NCBI GenBank assembly: GCA_900770015.1
Contig: CAAGIU010000275.1
Location: 1 to 6,566, forward strand
Source: an uncultured Oscillospiraceae bacterium
GTDB taxonomy: Bacteria; Bacillota_A; Clostridia; Oscillospirales; Oscillospiraceae
Length of the DNA stretch: 6,566 bases
Direction of reading: 5' to 3'
Program-made: the position numbers and the translations under genes
In this document: one piece after another, positions 5,103 through 6,566 of the stretch
Layout of the letters: each line of letters starts with the position of its first letter
Position numbering within the stretch: position 1 is the stretch's first letter
The notes under the pieces: generated by a model
The model's database searches: none
What the model was told of the DNA's origin: nothing
What the model saw: the letters and a program-made list of their open reading frames with translations, nothing else

Positions 5103-6083
5103 ATGATTGACCGCAATTTCGTAAAATTTCTGAAAGAGCAGTATCCCAAGGGTACCCGCGTCCGCCTGAACTCCATGTCAGACCCCTACGCACCGGTGGA
5201 ACCCGGCACCGAAGGCAGCGTGGAGATGGTGGATGACGCCGGCCAGCTTCTGATGAAATGGGACAACGGCAGGACACTGGCGCTGATTCCCGGCGAGGAC
5301 AGCTTCTCCGTGCTGCCGCCTAAGCTGACCACGCTCAAGCTGTATATGCCTATGACGGTAGATCGCTTTGAGAGCGACGGGTGGGGCGGCACAGAGAACG
5401 AGCCGACTGAACTGAGCAATTACGAGGCCGTCCGCTATGTGGACAGCATCAACGCGGCGCTCCGGCGTGAAAGTCTGCCCGCAGAGGCAGAGCGGGGACT
5501 CATGCACTACTACGGTAAGAACGACGATATTGCCCGGAAGGTCCGAAAGGTCACCTTCTCCGCTGAAGTGCGGGATCAGAAGCTCTGGGGCGTAGCGGAA
5601 TGCCAAGTCGCCAGTGAGCTGACGCCGGAGGAGCTTACTATACTGAAAGAGTATGTATCCGGACAGGCGTCAGACGGATTCGGCGAAGGCTTCGAACAGC
5701 GGGAGATCTCCGTGCCGGACGGCCATGAGATCTACGCCCACCTGTGGCAGTGGGAAAACTGGAGCATCCAGACCGAGCAGGAATGCTTCTCACCCAAGCT
5801 GGCGGATGGTCTGCCGGAGCTGTGCTTCTCCGTCCTCCCTTCCACCGGCGAACTCATCTGCATCAAGCGGGGCGAGAGCGGGTACTATCCCAGCGATTGG
5901 AGTACCACCGATCCTGAGCAGAACCGGGAACTGGCGGATGAGAACAATGAGCGCCTGGGCGTGACAAAAGCGCAGGAGGAAGCCATGAAGGTCGGCTCCA
6001 TGGTAGGCTGGGGCGTCCCCGGTGCGGACCCTGCCGCCTATGAACAGGATGGACCGCGGATGGGAGGGCTTGGCCGTGGATAA
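5103..6083 (+). CDS. DUF4314-domain protein of the ICE accessory cluster
   Basis: A 326-residue acidic soluble protein. Residues about 5-72 match DUF4314, a small beta-rich domain: YPKGTRVRL (14-22), DPYAPVEPGTEG (27-38), DDAGQL (44-49), WDNGR (53-57) and GED (64-66) are its hallmarks. The middle and C-terminal part is longer than the domain itself. It includes LKLYMP, a KLWGVAECQV stretch, ELTPEELTILKEYVSGQASDGFGEGFEQREI and HLWQWENWSIQ. I recall this part from related ICE proteins, but it has no assigned function. The protein ends EQDGPRMGGLGRG; those codons include the GGGAGG SD for the next gene, which overlaps by 8 nt. DUF4314 resembles small SH3-like folds, so a nucleic-acid or protein-binding role is possible but unproven. 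Confidence 0.88.
   Translation: MIDRNFVKFLKEQYPKGTRVRLNSMSDPYAPVEPGTEGSVEMVDDAGQLLMKWDNGRTLALIPGEDSFSVLPPKLTTLKLYMPMTVDRFESDGWGGTENEPTELSNYEAVRYVDSINAALRRESLPAEAERGLMHYYGKNDDIARKVRKVTFSAEVRDQKLWGVAECQVASELTPEELTILKEYVSGQASDGFGEGFEQREISVPDGHEIYAHLWQWENWSIQTEQECFSPKLADGLPELCFSVLPSTGELICIKRGESGYYPSDWSTTDPEQNRELADENNERLGVTKAQEEAMKVGSMVGWGVPGADPAAYEQDGPRMGGLGRG
6062..6067 (+). promoter_or_regulatory. Ribosome binding site for the GTG start at 6076
   Basis: GGGAGG inside the tail of the DUF4314 gene is 8 nt before GTG 6076. It supports a non-ATG start and an 8-nt overlap with the upstream stop. Confidence 0.75.
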
Positions 6084-6566
6084 ACTTTTCTTAGTGGAGT
6101 TGTCCGGAGGCAATATCAGGCACTGCGAACTGGAGTTGCCTGCAACAGATTATGAACTGCTGGACGCACTGGACAAGCTGCGTATTTCAGCAGTGGACAA
6201 GCTGCGCTTTGATATCTGTGACTACTATGGCTACAACTACCTGGCACCATTTATCAGCGACGCTCTGAACCTCTATGAGCTGAACGCCCTCTCCCGGAAG
6301 CTGGCAGATTTGAACCCGGCACAGCAGACGGCCTTTGCGGGGCTTCTGAAAATGGAAGTGGAAAAGCGGGACGGAGATATTCTCGTCCCGAAGCTCATCG
6401 ACCTTGCCTACAGTGCGGACTGCTGCCATGTGGTAGCCGAGGCATTGAACGACTCCCAGCTGGGCAGGTTCTATGCGGACAACGGCTTCATCCCCCTTAC
6501 AGAGAATGTTCCCGATTCCGTCTACGAATTGCTGGATTTTGAAGCCCTGGGCAGAAAAGCACGCAA
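6076..6566 (+). CDS. Third ArdA-like protein, 3' end beyond the window
   Basis: An open frame of 163 codons from GTG 6076 runs off the window end. It starts MDKLFLVELSGGNIRHCELE. ArdA-like features appear in order: LYELNALSRKLADLNPAQQ (about residues 65-83), LIDLAYSADCCHV (about 107-119), LGRFYADNGFI (about 129-139) and ELLDFEALGRKAR (about 151-163). The last matches the ArdA closing block (D)(Y/F)EA.GR. Its likely full length is about 185-200 residues, close to classical ArdA of about 165 and far shorter than the other two ArdA-like proteins here. An 8-codon tandem repeat (ALDKLRIS/AVDKLRFD) lies near residues 31-46. It overlaps the DUF4314 gene by 8 nt, so translational coupling is likely. 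Antirestriction function is inferred. Confidence 0.85.
   Translation, partial: MDKLFLVELSGGNIRHCELELPATDYELLDALDKLRISAVDKLRFDICDYYGYNYLAPFISDALNLYELNALSRKLADLNPAQQTAFAGLLKMEVEKRDGDILVPKLIDLAYSADCCHVVAEALNDSQLGRFYADNGFIPLTENVPDSVYELLDFEALGRKAR
6166..6206 (+). repeat. In-frame 24-bp tandem repeat in the third ArdA-like gene
   Basis: GCACTGGACAAGCTGCG (6166-6182) recurs as GCAGTGGACAAGCTGCG (6190-6206), one mismatch in 17, with a period of 24 bp or eight codons. The rest of each unit has diverged (Ile-Ser versus Phe-Asp). It looks like an in-frame slippage or duplication event. Confidence 0.7.

Noticed and set aside
4267..5277. A 336-residue minus-strand open frame, longer than the + strand gene it covers
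   Set aside because: It has no Shine-Dalgarno site and spans a gene junction. Its product is rich in Cys, Arg and Pro with no family resemblance. The + strand gene has a good RBS and conserved motifs.
1..6566. CRISPR array, insertion sequence or toxin-antitoxin pair
   Set aside because: No regularly spaced repeats, no transposase-like frame or terminal inverted repeats, and no recognisable toxin or antitoxin pair were seen.

Overview
The window looks like a Firmicutes chromosome, most likely a gut Clostridia member (Oscillospiraceae or Lachnospiraceae type). It carries the accessory part of a Tn916/Tn1549-type integrative and conjugative element (ICE). The grounds are protein families recalled from such elements: ArdA-like antirestriction proteins, a DUF4314 protein, a DUF6809-type protein beside an integrase, and several conserved unnamed ICE proteins. 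Strong AGGAGG-type ribosome binding sites and U-rich intrinsic terminators fit the same group. No transfer gene, relaxase or complete integrase lies in the window, so the ICE assignment is inference from gene content.

Layout. Positions 1-58 are the 3' part of an initiator tRNA-Met, followed by its terminator (90-123). A gene-poor stretch runs to 454. It holds a second terminator (212-254), a three-codon ORF with a strong Shine-Dalgarno site (350-361), and a terminator-like hairpin (403-438) directly before the first gene. All genes are on the + strand: a conserved ICE protein (455-1132), an intergenic terminator (1145-1174), a small Cys-rich protein (1195-1425), a long ArdA-like protein (1403-2602) and a second ArdA-like protein (2599-3744). 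A break follows, with direct repeats (3816-3834), a DUF6809-type gene (3903-4214) and the decayed N-terminus of a tyrosine integrase (4214-about 4340). The cluster resumes with an unnamed conserved protein (4381-5100), a DUF4314 protein (5103-6083) and the start of a third ArdA-like protein (6076 to the window end).

How the genes fit together. Several genes overlap or abut and are probably translationally coupled, with the SD of the next gene encoded in the last codons of the one before. At least three products resemble ArdA, the acidic DNA mimic that blocks type I restriction enzymes, so the cluster probably helps incoming element DNA survive in a new host. Five otherwise unlike proteins share a C-terminal tail of the form (E/N)Q..G..M.G. 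This tail is the most intriguing signal here and might be a common targeting or translocation tag. Terminators placed just ahead of ribosome binding sites suggest that expression depends on read-through or antitermination.
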